Source: M55B129 sp964506505 (GTDB lineage: Bacteria > Bacillota > Dethiobacteria > DTU022). From it: 64,000 nucleotides of DNA. The position numbers were made by a program, and so were the translations under genes. The notes beneath the pieces were generated by a model. That model did not search any database. It was not told the origin of the DNA and saw only the letters and a program-made list of their open reading frames with translations. Where the stretch lies: positions 1 to 64,000 of the forward strand of contig CAZDKY010000007.1 in NCBI GenBank assembly GCA_964506505.1, given 5' to 3'. Positions 51,471-59,771 of this stretch are shown here, piece after piece (position 1 is the first letter of the stretch; each line of letters starts with the position of its first letter).

Positions 51471-52855
51471 TACTTACCCAAACAAAATTCGCTAAATATC
51501 TTATCCAACAATTCCTCCTGAATCGTTTCCCCTGTTATTTCACCCATTTTCAACCATGCATTCTGCAGTTCAAGACTGACTAATTCAGGTGGTTCTTGCA
51601 CCAGCATTTTCTGTGCTCGCTCAATGCATATATAAGTTTCTTCCAGTATTTGTTCATGTCGTATCGAAATTACCGCCGGTCCTTCACTAACTCCCTTGAA
51701 AAGCACATCCATCTGCTCCGCTGCCGCTTCTTCTAAATCACTCATGCCTTCTCCTCTGATGGCAGCTGTATGCACAATAGGGGCATCTTTGTAGCATTTT
51801 CTTACTTTTTCCAACGAAATTTTCATCTCAAGATCCTTTTTATTGATCACTACAACCTTCCCCTGGCCTGGTTCCACCATAGCTGCGATTTTTCTATCTT
51901 CATCTTCCCACTTTCGTGAACCGTCATGAACGGTTATGATCAGCTTTGCCTGTTCCGCCGCCTTTTTCGAACGGGCTATTCCTTCTATTTCCACTGGATC
52001 TTCAGTACCCTGAATACCTGCCGTATCAATTAGTTTTATCGGATACCCTCCCAGGTTCATATATCCTTCCAGAATGTCTCGCGTTGTGCCCGGTATTTCA
52101 TGTACAATAGCCCTCTGCTGCTTTAGCATTGCATTTAGAAGTGATGATTTCCCTACATTTGGCTTGCCAATGATAGCGATACTAACTCCTTCCTGGAAAG
52201 CCCTGTTTCTAACAATATCTCTCAACATGATTTTTATTTCTTCTTTTACATATGTTATTGCTGCTTCTACCTTTTTTAGATCACCATCGTCCATTTCGTA
52301 CTCTTCCGGGTAGTCAAAAGATGCTTCAAGTGGTGCTCTTGCTTCAATCAGTCTTTCTCTTAACACCTTTACTTTATCATCCAAAGCCCCCCTTATATTT
52401 CTTGCCGCTGCTTTTACTGCTTCTTCTGAACGTGCCTTGATCATATTGATAACCGCTTCTGCACGGCTTAAATCAATTCTGCCATTAATAAAAGCTCTTT
52501 TTGTGAATTCTCCAGGCTCTGCTAATCTTGCGCCATTTTGCATAGTAATTTTTAAAATTGTCCGCATAGCAAATACACCACTGTGACAATTAATTTCAAC
52601 TACATCTTCTCGTGTGTATGTATACGGCGACGGCATAAATGAAACTAATACTTCATCGACTGTTTCACCTTTTATATTTAAAACATGCCCATGATAAAGA
52701 TGTTTTGCTTCAGGGTAATCGCAAGTCATTTTACCTGAAGGGACAAAGATTTTCTGCCCAATATCAAATGACTTCGGGCCGCTCAGGCGCACAATACCGA
52801 TACCACCTTCTCCAAGAGGTGTGCTTATTGCTGTAATAGTATCATTTTCCTGCAT
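51470..52855 (-). CDS. mnmE: tRNA modification GTPase MnmE
   Basis: 461 residues. N-terminal folate-binding domain, helical domain, and inserted G domain with GKPNVGKSSLLNAML, DTAGIQ and NKKD. It ends with the catalytic CLGK motif. With MnmG it makes the cmnm5U34 tRNA modification. It is preceded by a terminator after jag, so it starts a new transcript. The complete C-terminus makes a functional protein likely, so an mnmG partner is expected elsewhere. Confidence 0.96.
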   Translation of the reverse strand: MQENDTITAISTPLGEGGIGIVRLSGPKSFDIGQKIFVPSGKMTCDYPEAKHLYHGHVLNIKGETVDEVLVSFMPSPYTYTREDVVEINCHSGVFAMRTILKITMQNGARLAEPGEFTKRAFINGRIDLSRAEAVINMIKARSEEAVKAAARNIRGALDDKVKVLRERLIEARAPLEASFDYPEEYEMDDGDLKKVEAAITYVKEEIKIMLRDIVRNRAFQEGVSIAIIGKPNVGKSSLLNAMLKQQRAIVHEIPGTTRDILEGYMNLGGYPIKLIDTAGIQGTEDPVEIEGIARSKKAAEQAKLIITVHDGSRKWEDEDRKIAAMVEPGQGKVVVINKKDLEMKISLEKVRKCYKDAPIVHTAAIRGEGMSDLEEAAAEQMDVLFKGVSEGPAVISIRHEQILEETYICIERAQKMLVQEPPELVSLELQNAWLKMGEITGETIQEELLDKIFSEFCLGK

Positions 52856-52903
52856 TCATCTCGCTTCCCCTCTTTCATAAATTTACCTCGTTCTGCAGCT
52901 CAT

Positions 52904-52930
52904 AAAAAAACCGCCCCATTTCCGGGGCGG
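52904..52930 (-). terminator. Intrinsic terminator after jag
   Basis: On the minus strand CCGCCCC, loop GGAAAT, GGGGCGG, then TTTTTTT. A GC-rich 7-bp stem with a perfect U-tract, 17 nt beyond the jag stop. It ends the rpmH-rnpA-yidD-yidC-jag operon. Confidence 0.95.
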
Positions 52931-52946
52931 CACCGTCAATTTTTTA

Positions 52947-53567
52947 TCAGCAGGGAGCGATAACCACTTTTCTGTACGGCTCCTCTCCTTCACTGTAGGT
53001 CTGAACCCCCGTATAATCCTGCAGGGCTATGTGAATAATCCTTCTTTCCTGAGGCGTCATCGGTTCAAGAGCCTGCTTATGTCCTTCATTGTTCACCTTC
53101 CTTGCAACATTCCTGGCCAGTTGAGTAAGTGTTATTTCCCTTTTTTCTCTGTAATTTTCAACATCCAGAATAACCATTTTGTTAAGGTTGCTGAACTGTC
53201 TTCTTGTGATCACATTTAGCAGGTACTGTAATTCACTTATGGTCCGACCTCTTCTGCCTATTAAAGCTCCCACATCTTCACCATATATATCAGCTTCCAA
53301 TTTTTCATCGTCTTCCTGAATTTCAATTTTCCCTTTAATATTCATAAAGGTTATTGTTTTTTCAAGATAATCCGCCAGGTATGCTCCCGCCTGTCTGGCG
53401 GGACGAACCCTTACTTTTGCCTCTTTGCTGCCCAGCAAACCCAGAATCCCCTGTGACGGTTCTTCAATGACCTCAGCAATGGCATTGTCCTTTCTTATAC
53501 CCAGTGCAGATAAAGCTTTTTCTATAGCCTCGTCTACATTACGGCCTACAGCTTCATATTCTATCAT
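52947..53567 (-). CDS. jag: RNA-binding protein Jag/KhpB
   Basis: 206 residues. Jag-N domain (YEAVGRNVDEAIEKALSALG), KH domain with GALIGRRGRTISELQYLL, and R3H domain (ARKVNNEGHKQALEPMTPQERRIIH region). It is an RNA-binding partner of KhpA and often follows yidC. ATG overlaps the yidC stop (ATGA). Confidence 0.94.
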   Translation of the reverse strand: MIEYEAVGRNVDEAIEKALSALGIRKDNAIAEVIEEPSQGILGLLGSKEAKVRVRPARQAGAYLADYLEKTITFMNIKGKIEIQEDDEKLEADIYGEDVGALIGRRGRTISELQYLLNVITRRQFSNLNKMVILDVENYREKREITLTQLARNVARKVNNEGHKQALEPMTPQERRIIHIALQDYTGVQTYSEGEEPYRKVVIAPC

Positions 53568-54439
53568 TTCTTAACCTTCCCTTTTGTGGCCTTTTTTTTC
53601 GAAACATTCCCCTGCAATTTACCTGCTTTTTTCTGACTGTCCATCTTGCTGCTGCCATCTGGGTCCTGCATGGATTTTTTTTCTTTTATTTTTAAATCCT
53701 TTTTATTACCTTCTCCGACACTGTCTTGGTCTGCTGCACTACTATTGTCCATTTTGCTAATAAACAAATGCTGTCCTATTGAAAATAGATTGTTCATAAT
53801 CCAGTAGATGACAAGACCAATTGGAAAGCTGAAGCTAAACACTGTAATCATTACCGGCATCATGTAGAGCATCATTTTTTGGCTGCCTTCAGCTGGAGTA
53901 GACATTTTTGAATAAAGATAGGTCGTCGCTCCGGCAATTAAAGGGAATAGGTATAGGACCCCTAACTGACCAATGATCCCTTCCAGGCTAATTCCTTCAC
54001 TCCCCGGTAAATACGGCAATTCCAGTAAATTAATTTTTAAACTTTCTGTAACGACATTTGGAAACAAAAATGGATTGATTTCACCCATGTCCAGAAAAGC
54101 ATTCGCTTCTCTCAGTAATCTAAAAATACCAATTAGTATGGGAAACTGAACCAGCAATGGCAAACATCCGGCCAGCGGATTAATATTGTTTTCCTTCATG
54201 AACTCAGTCATTACTTTATTCTGTTTTTCTTTATCATCTTTATATTTTTCCTGAATTTTCTTCATTTCAGGCTGCATTAACTGCATCCGCTTAGCCGATT
54301 GAATCTGTTTGTTGTTCAATGGGAAAGTGGCCAGTTTAACAAGAACAGTCATAATAATGATGGCTGCCCCAAAATTTGGTACATACTCATATATGAAACT
54401 TAGCACGACCCCGAAAAATTGAGCTATGGCATCTATCAT
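53564..54439 (-). CDS. yidC: Membrane protein insertase YidC (SpoIIIJ/OxaA type)
   Basis: 291 residues. Five membrane helices in the Oxa1 core, cytoplasmic coiled hairpin (PEMKKIQEKYKDDKEKQNK), and a long basic tail rich in Lys and Ser. In the groove helix the usual Arg before the LPL/FPL motif is Lys here: K35 in TVLVKLATFPL. The N-terminus is short and lacks a lipoprotein signal, unlike Bacillus SpoIIIJ. It inserts membrane proteins alone or with Sec. Confidence 0.94.
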   Translation of the reverse strand: MIDAIAQFFGVVLSFIYEYVPNFGAAIIIMTVLVKLATFPLNNKQIQSAKRMQLMQPEMKKIQEKYKDDKEKQNKVMTEFMKENNINPLAGCLPLLVQFPILIGIFRLLREANAFLDMGEINPFLFPNVVTESLKINLLELPYLPGSEGISLEGIIGQLGVLYLFPLIAGATTYLYSKMSTPAEGSQKMMLYMMPVMITVFSFSFPIGLVIYWIMNNLFSIGQHLFISKMDNSSAADQDSVGEGNKKDLKIKEKKSMQDPDGSSKMDSQKKAGKLQGNVSKKKATKGKVKK

Positions 54440-54478
54440 CTGATATCCTCCTACTGTCTGCCTTTTCTGGCTGATCCA

Positions 54479-54742
54479 TTATTCAACAGGATCGTATCCG
54501 CCCGGATTAAATGGATGGCAGCGTAAAATTCTTTTCATTCCCATGTACAGGCCCCGGACAATTCCATAACGTTCCACTGCTTCATAAGTATATTGTGAAC
54601 AAGAAGGGTAAAACCGACATACTCGAGGTTTTAAGGGAGAAATGTACATCCTGTAAAAGTTTATTAGAAAAAGACATATCCTTTTAAAAATATATCCAGT
54701 TATTCTTATTCCTCTAGTATAATAATTTTCCCTTTCCGGCAA
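54479..54742 (-). CDS. yidD: Membrane protein insertion efficiency factor YidD
   Basis: 87 residues from TTG. The YidD core is complete: FYRMYISPLKPRVCRFYPSC, SQYTYEAVERYG and RCHPFNPGGYDPVE. The family N-terminus starts near KRICLFLINFYR, but no ATG, GTG or TTG precedes it nearer than the TTG at 54742. That overlaps rnpA by 37 nt. A non-canonical start closer to the core (ATA or ATT after AGAGGA) is possible. Confidence 0.9.
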   Translation of the reverse strand: MPERENYYTRGIRITGYIFKRICLFLINFYRMYISPLKPRVCRFYPSCSQYTYEAVERYGIVRGLYMGMKRILRCHPFNPGGYDPVE

Positions 54743-55047
54743 AGATAATACAACTCCTTCTGCGCTCTTTTGAATTCAATATCCACCGCCGGTTTTCTAG
54801 CAATTATTACCATGTCGTAACCTTGTCTCATTTTTCCTTCGAGCATTTTGAGCGCTTCTCGGTAAACCCTTTTGATTCTATTACGAACTACACTTTTACC
54901 TACCTTTTTACTGACCGCAAAACCTATTCTGTTATAGATTAAACCGTTTGGACAGTAATAAAGGACGATGTTTCTCGTCACAACCGTCCTGCCGTGGCGG
55001 TATACCCGCCTGAAATCCCAGTTTTTTTTCAACCTGTACAGCGTCAT
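54706..55047 (-). CDS. rnpA: Ribonuclease P protein component
   Basis: 113 residues. RVYRHGRTVVTRNIVLYYC, then the RNR motif GKSVVRNRIKRVYREAL. Cofactor of the RNase P RNA in tRNA 5' processing. It follows rpmH by 9 nt. Confidence 0.94.
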   Translation of the reverse strand: MTLYRLKKNWDFRRVYRHGRTVVTRNIVLYYCPNGLIYNRIGFAVSKKVGKSVVRNRIKRVYREALKMLEGKMRQGYDMVIIARKPAVDIEFKRAQKELYYLCRKGKIIILEE

Positions 55048-55056
55048 TTTATTTTA

Positions 55057-55191
55057 TCAGGCACTGATTCTTTTGCGCATTTTTTGTCTTCTTCTTTTAA
55101 TAATCTGTCTACCGGCCTGCGTTCTCATTCTTTTAAGAAAACCATGGACGCGCTTTCTTTGCCTTTTTTTCGGCTGATATGTTCTTTTCAT
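55057..55191 (-). CDS. rpmH: 50S ribosomal protein L34
   Basis: 44 residues, highly basic: starts MKRTYQPKKRQRKRVHGFLK and ends with MRKRISA. This is the invariant L34 sequence type. ATG at 55191 with AAAGGGG upstream. First gene of the leftward operon, with a near-consensus promoter. Confidence 0.97.
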   Translation of the reverse strand: MKRTYQPKKRQRKRVHGFLKRMRTQAGRQIIKRRRQKMRKRISA

Positions 55192-55228
55192 AACTTACCC
55201 CTTTATTATTCATTGATATTATTAAAAA

Positions 55229-55258
55229 ATTATACATTAATCATGGTAATCATGTCAA
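55229..55258 (-). promoter_or_regulatory. Strong sigma-A promoter of rpmH
   Basis: TTGACA (55253-55258) and TATAAT (55229-55234), both perfect consensus, 18 bp apart on the minus strand. About 40 nt upstream of rpmH. Confidence 0.9.
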
Positions 55259-55269
55259 GAAATCAGAAC

Positions 55270-55413
55270 TGTTGATAAATCTAACCATCTTTTCAGAAAC
55301 CCCTTTGCATTGGAGATTTAATCTGTTAATATGTTAATAACAGTTTCTCGTCATCTTCTATTTTTTGAAAGTTATCCACAGCCTCTGTTAATAACTCTGT
55401 TTTATGTTAATAA
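55270..55413. other. oriC: oriC left lobe: DnaA-box cluster upstream of dnaA
   Basis: A perfect DnaA box TTATCCACA lies at 55372-55380. Four one-mismatch boxes on the opposite strand lie around it: TGTTGATAA at 55270-55278 and TGTTAATAA at 55332-55340, 55386-55394 and 55405-55413. The last three sit in identical GTTAATAAC 9-mers. The perfect box falls between TTGAAA (55365-55370) and TTAATA, a possible dnaA promoter, which would give DnaA autoregulation. The lobe matches the bipartite origin plan of Bacillus. Confidence 0.75.
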
Positions 55414-55448
55414 CTCTTGGTTCTTACTCTACTCGCAGGAGGATTTTT

Positions 55449-56840
55449 ATGGACAACCACCTTAATGAAATATGGCAGTTAACTCTGCAGGAGTTGAGCA
55501 AGGACCTTAATAAACCAAGTTTCGAAACCTGGTTTAATCTGACCAGACCTGCTTCCATAGAAAATCAGTGCCTTGTTATAGAAGTACCCAACGATTTCAC
55601 CAGAGAATGGTTTGAAGCTCGCTACAGCGATCAAATTCACAGAGCATTAAAAGAAATCACTTCAGAAAATTACCGGGTCAGTTTTATTGTTTCCTCAGAT
55701 TTTCAAAATTCAGATCTTAATCAGGATATTGCCACTGAAGATATCAATTCTTCACTAAATAGTCATTTTACAGCGCGTGCCCCCATTAACAATAATACCC
55801 GTTCAACAAAGAATATTTCCAGTTTTAATCCTCGGTATACCTTTGATACATTTGTTGTCGGTTCCTGTAATCGCCTCTCCCATGCTGCTTCACAGGCCGT
55901 TGCCGAAAGCCCCTCCAAGGCTTACAATCCACTTTTTATTTACGGTGGTGTCGGGCTGGGGAAAACGCACCTGCTCCATGCTATTGGTCAATATGCCTTA
56001 CTCAATCACGGATTTAACAAGGTTTTCTACTTTTCATCTGAAAAATTCACCAATGAATTCATTAATGCAATCCGCGACAATAAAACTGTTGAGTTTAGAA
56101 ATAAATATCGTAATATGGATATATTATTAATTGATGATATCCAGTTTTTAGCAGGCAAAGAACAGACCCAGGAAGAATTCTTCCATACTTTTAATGCTCT
56201 CCACGATAACAATAAACAGATTGTCATATCCAGCGATCGTCCTCCAAAAGAAATTCCCACCCTTGAAGACCGCCTTCGTTCAAGGTTTGAATGGGGACTG
56301 ATCACCGATCTTCAGCCTCCCGATCTTGAAACACGTACTGCCATTCTTAAGAAAAAAGCTCTTTCAGACAGTATTGATATCTCTGATCAGGTTATTCAAC
56401 ACATTGCCAGCAAAGTAGTAACCAATATACGTGAACTTGAAGGAGCATTGATCCGCATAGTTGCTTATGCTTCACTTTCAGACAGTCCGGTAACCATGGA
56501 ACTTGCGGAAGATGCTCTGCATGATATCATTTACACAAGACAGAAAAATATTTCAGTTTCTCATGTTATTGAAATTACAGCTGCCAATTTTGGCATAAAC
56601 CCTGAAGATATTCAGTCCAAAAAACGCACTCAAAATATTGCGTTAACAAGGCAGGTAGCCATGTACCTTTGCCGTATGCTGACCGATCTCTCCCTGCCCA
56701 AGATTGGTGAAGAATTCGGAGGCCGCGATCACACAACAGTCCTTCATGGCTTTAAAAAAATTGATTCACTGATCACTGAAAATAGTGATTTTAAACACAG
56801 GGTAGAAATGATTAAAAACGATATTCTTAATAATAGCTGA
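55449..56840 (+). CDS. dnaA: Chromosomal replication initiator DnaA
   Basis: 463 residues. Domain I (about 1-80), a variable linker, AAA+ domain with GGVGLGKTHLLHAIG and DILLIDDIQFLAG, initiator-specific motif, and domain IV with EEFGGRDHTTVLHG for DnaA-box contact. The ATG at 55449 follows CAGGAGG; a longer frame to 55404 covers the origin repeats. It opens oriC. Confidence 0.97.
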   Translation: MDNHLNEIWQLTLQELSKDLNKPSFETWFNLTRPASIENQCLVIEVPNDFTREWFEARYSDQIHRALKEITSENYRVSFIVSSDFQNSDLNQDIATEDINSSLNSHFTARAPINNNTRSTKNISSFNPRYTFDTFVVGSCNRLSHAASQAVAESPSKAYNPLFIYGGVGLGKTHLLHAIGQYALLNHGFNKVFYFSSEKFTNEFINAIRDNKTVEFRNKYRNMDILLIDDIQFLAGKEQTQEEFFHTFNALHDNNKQIVISSDRPPKEIPTLEDRLRSRFEWGLITDLQPPDLETRTAILKKKALSDSIDISDQVIQHIASKVVTNIRELEGALIRIVAYASLSDSPVTMELAEDALHDIIYTRQKNISVSHVIEITAANFGINPEDIQSKKRTQNIALTRQVAMYLCRMLTDLSLPKIGEEFGGRDHTTVLHGFKKIDSLITENSDFKHRVEMIKNDILNNS

Positions 56841-56846
56841 ACATCC

Positions 56847-57080
56847 TGTGGATAAAATGTGTTTAAGTGATTTATTAATTTTACCGGAGATTAAAATCTT
56901 TTCTTTTAAACAATTTTTGCATACCTTATTCACAGTAAATTATTTTTTGTTAATTTTTTAAAGGACTATTTTTAAAGGTTTTTTTTATCATTTTCGTCTT
57001 TTACAAACACTATACACAACCATTATTACTATTACTTTTTTTATTAATATAATATGTAAATCTAAATAATATGTGTATAA
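56847..57080. other. oriC: oriC right lobe: DnaA boxes, DnaA-trio and AT-rich unwinding element
   Basis: The dnaA-dnaN gap holds TGTGGATAA (56847-56855, a perfect box on minus), TTATTCACA (56926-56934), CTATACACA (57010-57018) and TGTGTATAA (57072-57080). Four bp after the third box come TTA-TTA-CTA-TTA (57023-57034), whose other strand reads 3'-AAT-AAT-GAT-AAT, a DnaA-trio pattern. Very AT-rich DNA follows. Together this fits the basal unwinding system. The region has no gene. Confidence 0.75.
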
Positions 57081-57124
57081 AATAATCTTTTTAAAAAATA
57101 ACCATTGAAAGGGGTTTTTCCATA

Positions 57125-58234
57125 ATGCGCATTACCACAGATACAGCGGCACTGGCTTCCTGTTTTGACATTATTGAAAAAGCTCTCCCTCTTCGGACTA
57201 CAATACCGAGCATCGGTAATATTTTTTTGGAAGCAACCGAAGATAATCTGTCCTTTTCAACCACTAATCTTGAAATGTTTATAAATTGCAGTATTCCCAA
57301 TAAAAATGATCAGTCAGGTAAAATATTACTTCCCCCAAAAATTATAGATATTGTCCGTTATTTTCCAACAGAAGAAATTACAATAGATATAAATTGGGAC
57401 AATTATCGCCTGGATATATCCGGCGGTTCCTCTCATTTTAATCTCTACGGCGCAGATTACCATGATTATCCTGTTTTTACACTTCCGGATCATACGGAAA
57501 ATGAAAGCTTTGTGTTTGAACAAAATATTTTCAAAAAAAATATGCGCAAAGTTGTTTTTGCTGCTTCCAATGAGGAAACCAGGCCCGCTTTTAATGGTGT
57601 TCTTTTCCAATTTAACAATCAACATTTAACCTTAACTGCTTCTGATACCTACCGGTTGGTCGTAAAAGAGATATCAGATGACAGCTGGACAATAAATAAC
57701 AAAAAATGTTTGGTTCCGGCAAAAGCGATGCGAGAACTTCTCAGAATTATAGGAGATCAAAATCAAAATATGTCCCTTTCAGTAACAGATGATCTACTCT
57801 TATTCGAGTTTGGGCAGGTCCAATTATCAGCCAGGCTGCTTGACGAAAAGTACCCTGATGTCAGCGGTGTGATTCCTAAAGAGTATAAAAGCAGGATCAC
57901 AATTGACAGAAAGGTTCTTGAGGATACAATTAGCAGGGCTTCCCTTCTGGCTGAGGGAAAGAATCAGGCTGTTAATCTTTTGTTAAAGGAGCAAAAACTC
58001 GAAGTTAAGGTTTCTTCACAGCAGGGTAGTATGGAAGATTTTGTCCCTGTTGAACATGAAGGAGAAGATTTAGAGCTGTATATTAACAGTCGTTTCATTC
58101 TTGATTTTTTAAAACTGGTTGATGACAATAGCATTATCATAGACTTTCACGGCGATGGTGGACCGCTTGTTTTTAGACTTCCAGAAGATGACGGTTACCT
58201 TTATCTGGTTTTACCAATCAAGAAAATGAACTAA
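57125..58234 (+). CDS. dnaN: DNA polymerase III sliding clamp (beta)
   Basis: 369 residues, three clamp repeats. N-terminus MRITTDTAALASCFDIIEKA, the RPAFNGVLFQF segment in the second domain, and C-terminus DGYLYLVLPIKKMN (ligand-binding end) are conserved. ATG with AAAGGGG upstream. Rings DNA to hold polymerase. Confidence 0.96.
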   Translation: MRITTDTAALASCFDIIEKALPLRTTIPSIGNIFLEATEDNLSFSTTNLEMFINCSIPNKNDQSGKILLPPKIIDIVRYFPTEEITIDINWDNYRLDISGGSSHFNLYGADYHDYPVFTLPDHTENESFVFEQNIFKKNMRKVVFAASNEETRPAFNGVLFQFNNQHLTLTASDTYRLVVKEISDDSWTINNKKCLVPAKAMRELLRIIGDQNQNMSLSVTDDLLLFEFGQVQLSARLLDEKYPDVSGVIPKEYKSRITIDRKVLEDTISRASLLAEGKNQAVNLLLKEQKLEVKVSSQQGSMEDFVPVEHEGEDLELYINSRFILDFLKLVDDNSIIIDFHGDGGPLVFRLPEDDGYLYLVLPIKKMN

Positions 58235-58259
58235 TTATAAACCGGAGGAACCTGAATAC

Positions 58260-59393
58260 TTGTATTATTTGACCAATTTAATTCTCAAGCAGTTTAGGAA
58301 TTATGAAAGTCAGTATGTTGAATTCAATCGCGGCCTTAACATTTTCGTTGGGAGTAATGCACAGGGAAAGACAAATATTCTTGAAGCAATTTATTATTTG
58401 TCTGTAACCCGTTCTTTTCGTACCAGGCGTGATCAAGAACTGACTCAAATTGGTAATCAATTATTTTTTTTAAAAGGGGTTTTTTTGAAAGAAGAGTTTT
58501 ATCATGTTGTTCAAATAAGTTATCAAAGGAACAGTCCTCTTAAGATTCTTTCAAACAATGAAAAGGTGGAAAGATTTCTTCATATTCAGCGCTTTCCTGT
58601 GGTTGTTTTTAGCCCTGATGATTTAATGATTATCCGTGACAGCCCGGCCATACGCAGAAGGTTTTTGAACCTGGAAATATCGAAATTTAAAGGTACATAT
58701 TTCCAAAACCTTAAAGAATATCAAAGAGTTCTTCTTCAACGCAACAGATTGTTGAAAGAAAACAGATACAATTCTCATCTCAACAAAATGCTTGATCCAT
58801 GGGATCAGGCTCTGGTCAACGTGGGAACAAAAATAATCCATGATCGCATTGAAATGGTTGAAGACCTGGGAAAAAAGGCACAGTTTTTCTTTAACCAGAT
58901 GTACGGGGAGAAGGCAAACCTTACTTTAAATTATCGATGCAGTGTTGGCTGCTTTGAACAACCCGATGAAACCAGAACAAAGTTTCACGGAGCCTTATCA
59001 GAGGGCAGGCGGATTGAACTAAAAAGAGGATCGACCATGTACGGGCCTCACCTTGATGACCTTAAGATCGCGATCAATGGAAACAATACAAGGTATTATT
59101 CTTCACAGGGGCAAAAAAGAGCTGCAGCACTCTCTTTAAAAATGGCTGAAGCAATGATTTTGAAAGAGAAAACGGGATTGAACCCTGTTATATTACTTGA
59201 CGATGTCTTTTCGGAATTTGACAGAGTGCGTAAAGAATACCTGCTCCTTTTTTTAAAGGAAAATGGAGGGCAGTGTTTTTTAACTTCTGCTGTTGATATT
59301 GATGATTTACTAAAAAAAACGGAAAAAGATTATAAGGTAATGGCTGTTGAGCAGGGGAGGATTGTCAGTGAAACAGGTGGGCTCTCTTGTTGA
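58260..59393 (+). CDS. recF: DNA recombination/repair protein RecF
   Basis: 377 residues. SMC-like ATPase: Walker A VGSNAQGKTNILEAIYYL, signature SSQGQKRAAALSLKMAE, Walker B LLDDVFSEFD. It helps RecA load at gaps with RecOR. TTG start after GGAGG. The S4-domain gene yaaA, usually between dnaN and recF, is absent; the gap is 25 nt. Confidence 0.95.
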   Translation: MYYLTNLILKQFRNYESQYVEFNRGLNIFVGSNAQGKTNILEAIYYLSVTRSFRTRRDQELTQIGNQLFFLKGVFLKEEFYHVVQISYQRNSPLKILSNNEKVERFLHIQRFPVVVFSPDDLMIIRDSPAIRRRFLNLEISKFKGTYFQNLKEYQRVLLQRNRLLKENRYNSHLNKMLDPWDQALVNVGTKIIHDRIEMVEDLGKKAQFFFNQMYGEKANLTLNYRCSVGCFEQPDETRTKFHGALSEGRRIELKRGSTMYGPHLDDLKIAINGNNTRYYSSQGQKRAAALSLKMAEAMILKEKTGLNPVILLDDVFSEFDRVRKEYLLLFLKENGGQCFLTSAVDIDDLLKKTEKDYKVMAVEQGRIVSETGGLSC

Positions 59394-59670
59394 AAAGATG
59401 TTGAAAAATTGTGGATTATGGCAGGGGTACCAGCAGCATCTGCTCGTTGAGAACTGGGAACAGATAATGGGCCCAGCTTTGTCAGAGGTGACCAGAGCGG
59501 AAAAATTGGACCATGGTATAATATGGGTTTCAGTGAAAGATTCAGTATGGTCTTATCACCTCTCATTGATGAAAACTCAATTAATTGATAAACTAAACAG
59601 GTATACCGGAAATAAAATGGTCCGTGATATTTTTTTTGTTATTGATGAACCGGATCAGAAGGAATCGTAA
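59368..59670 (+). CDS. DUF721 protein (DciA-related)
   Basis: 100 residues. VENWEQIMGPALSEVTRAEKL matches DUF721, the family of the DnaB-loader DciA. The GTG at 59368 has GGGGAGG seven bases upstream and overlaps the recF end by 26 nt. In Firmicutes this recF-linked DUF721 gene is common, but a helicase-loading role is unproven where DnaI exists. The family is short here, with only the KH-like domain. Confidence 0.8.
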   Translation: MKQVGSLVEKMLKNCGLWQGYQQHLLVENWEQIMGPALSEVTRAEKLDHGIIWVSVKDSVWSYHLSLMKTQLIDKLNRYTGNKMVRDIFFVIDEPDQKES

Positions 59671-59683
59671 AAAATCAGTGTAA

Positions 59684-59713
59684 TTGTATTATTCAGAGCC
59701 TGTCCCTTATCAT
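59684..59713 (+). promoter_or_regulatory. Candidate promoter of remB
   Basis: TTGTAT (59684-59689) and TATCAT (59708-59713), 18 bp apart, 58 nt before remB. Moderate match to consensus. Confidence 0.45.
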
Positions 59714-59747
59714 AGAATACAACAATTCTCCTCTAATAGTGGGACTG

Positions 59748-59760
59748 TTGCGCAGCGCAA
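59748..59760. promoter_or_regulatory. 13-bp palindrome at the remB ribosome binding site
   Basis: TTGCGC-A-GCGCAA is a perfect inverted repeat whose right arm touches the AAGGAG ribosome binding site of remB. It could be an operator. With a 1-nt centre it is too tight for an RNA hairpin of full length, so protein binding is likelier. Confidence 0.5.
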
Positions 59761-59771
59761 GGAGTAAAATA

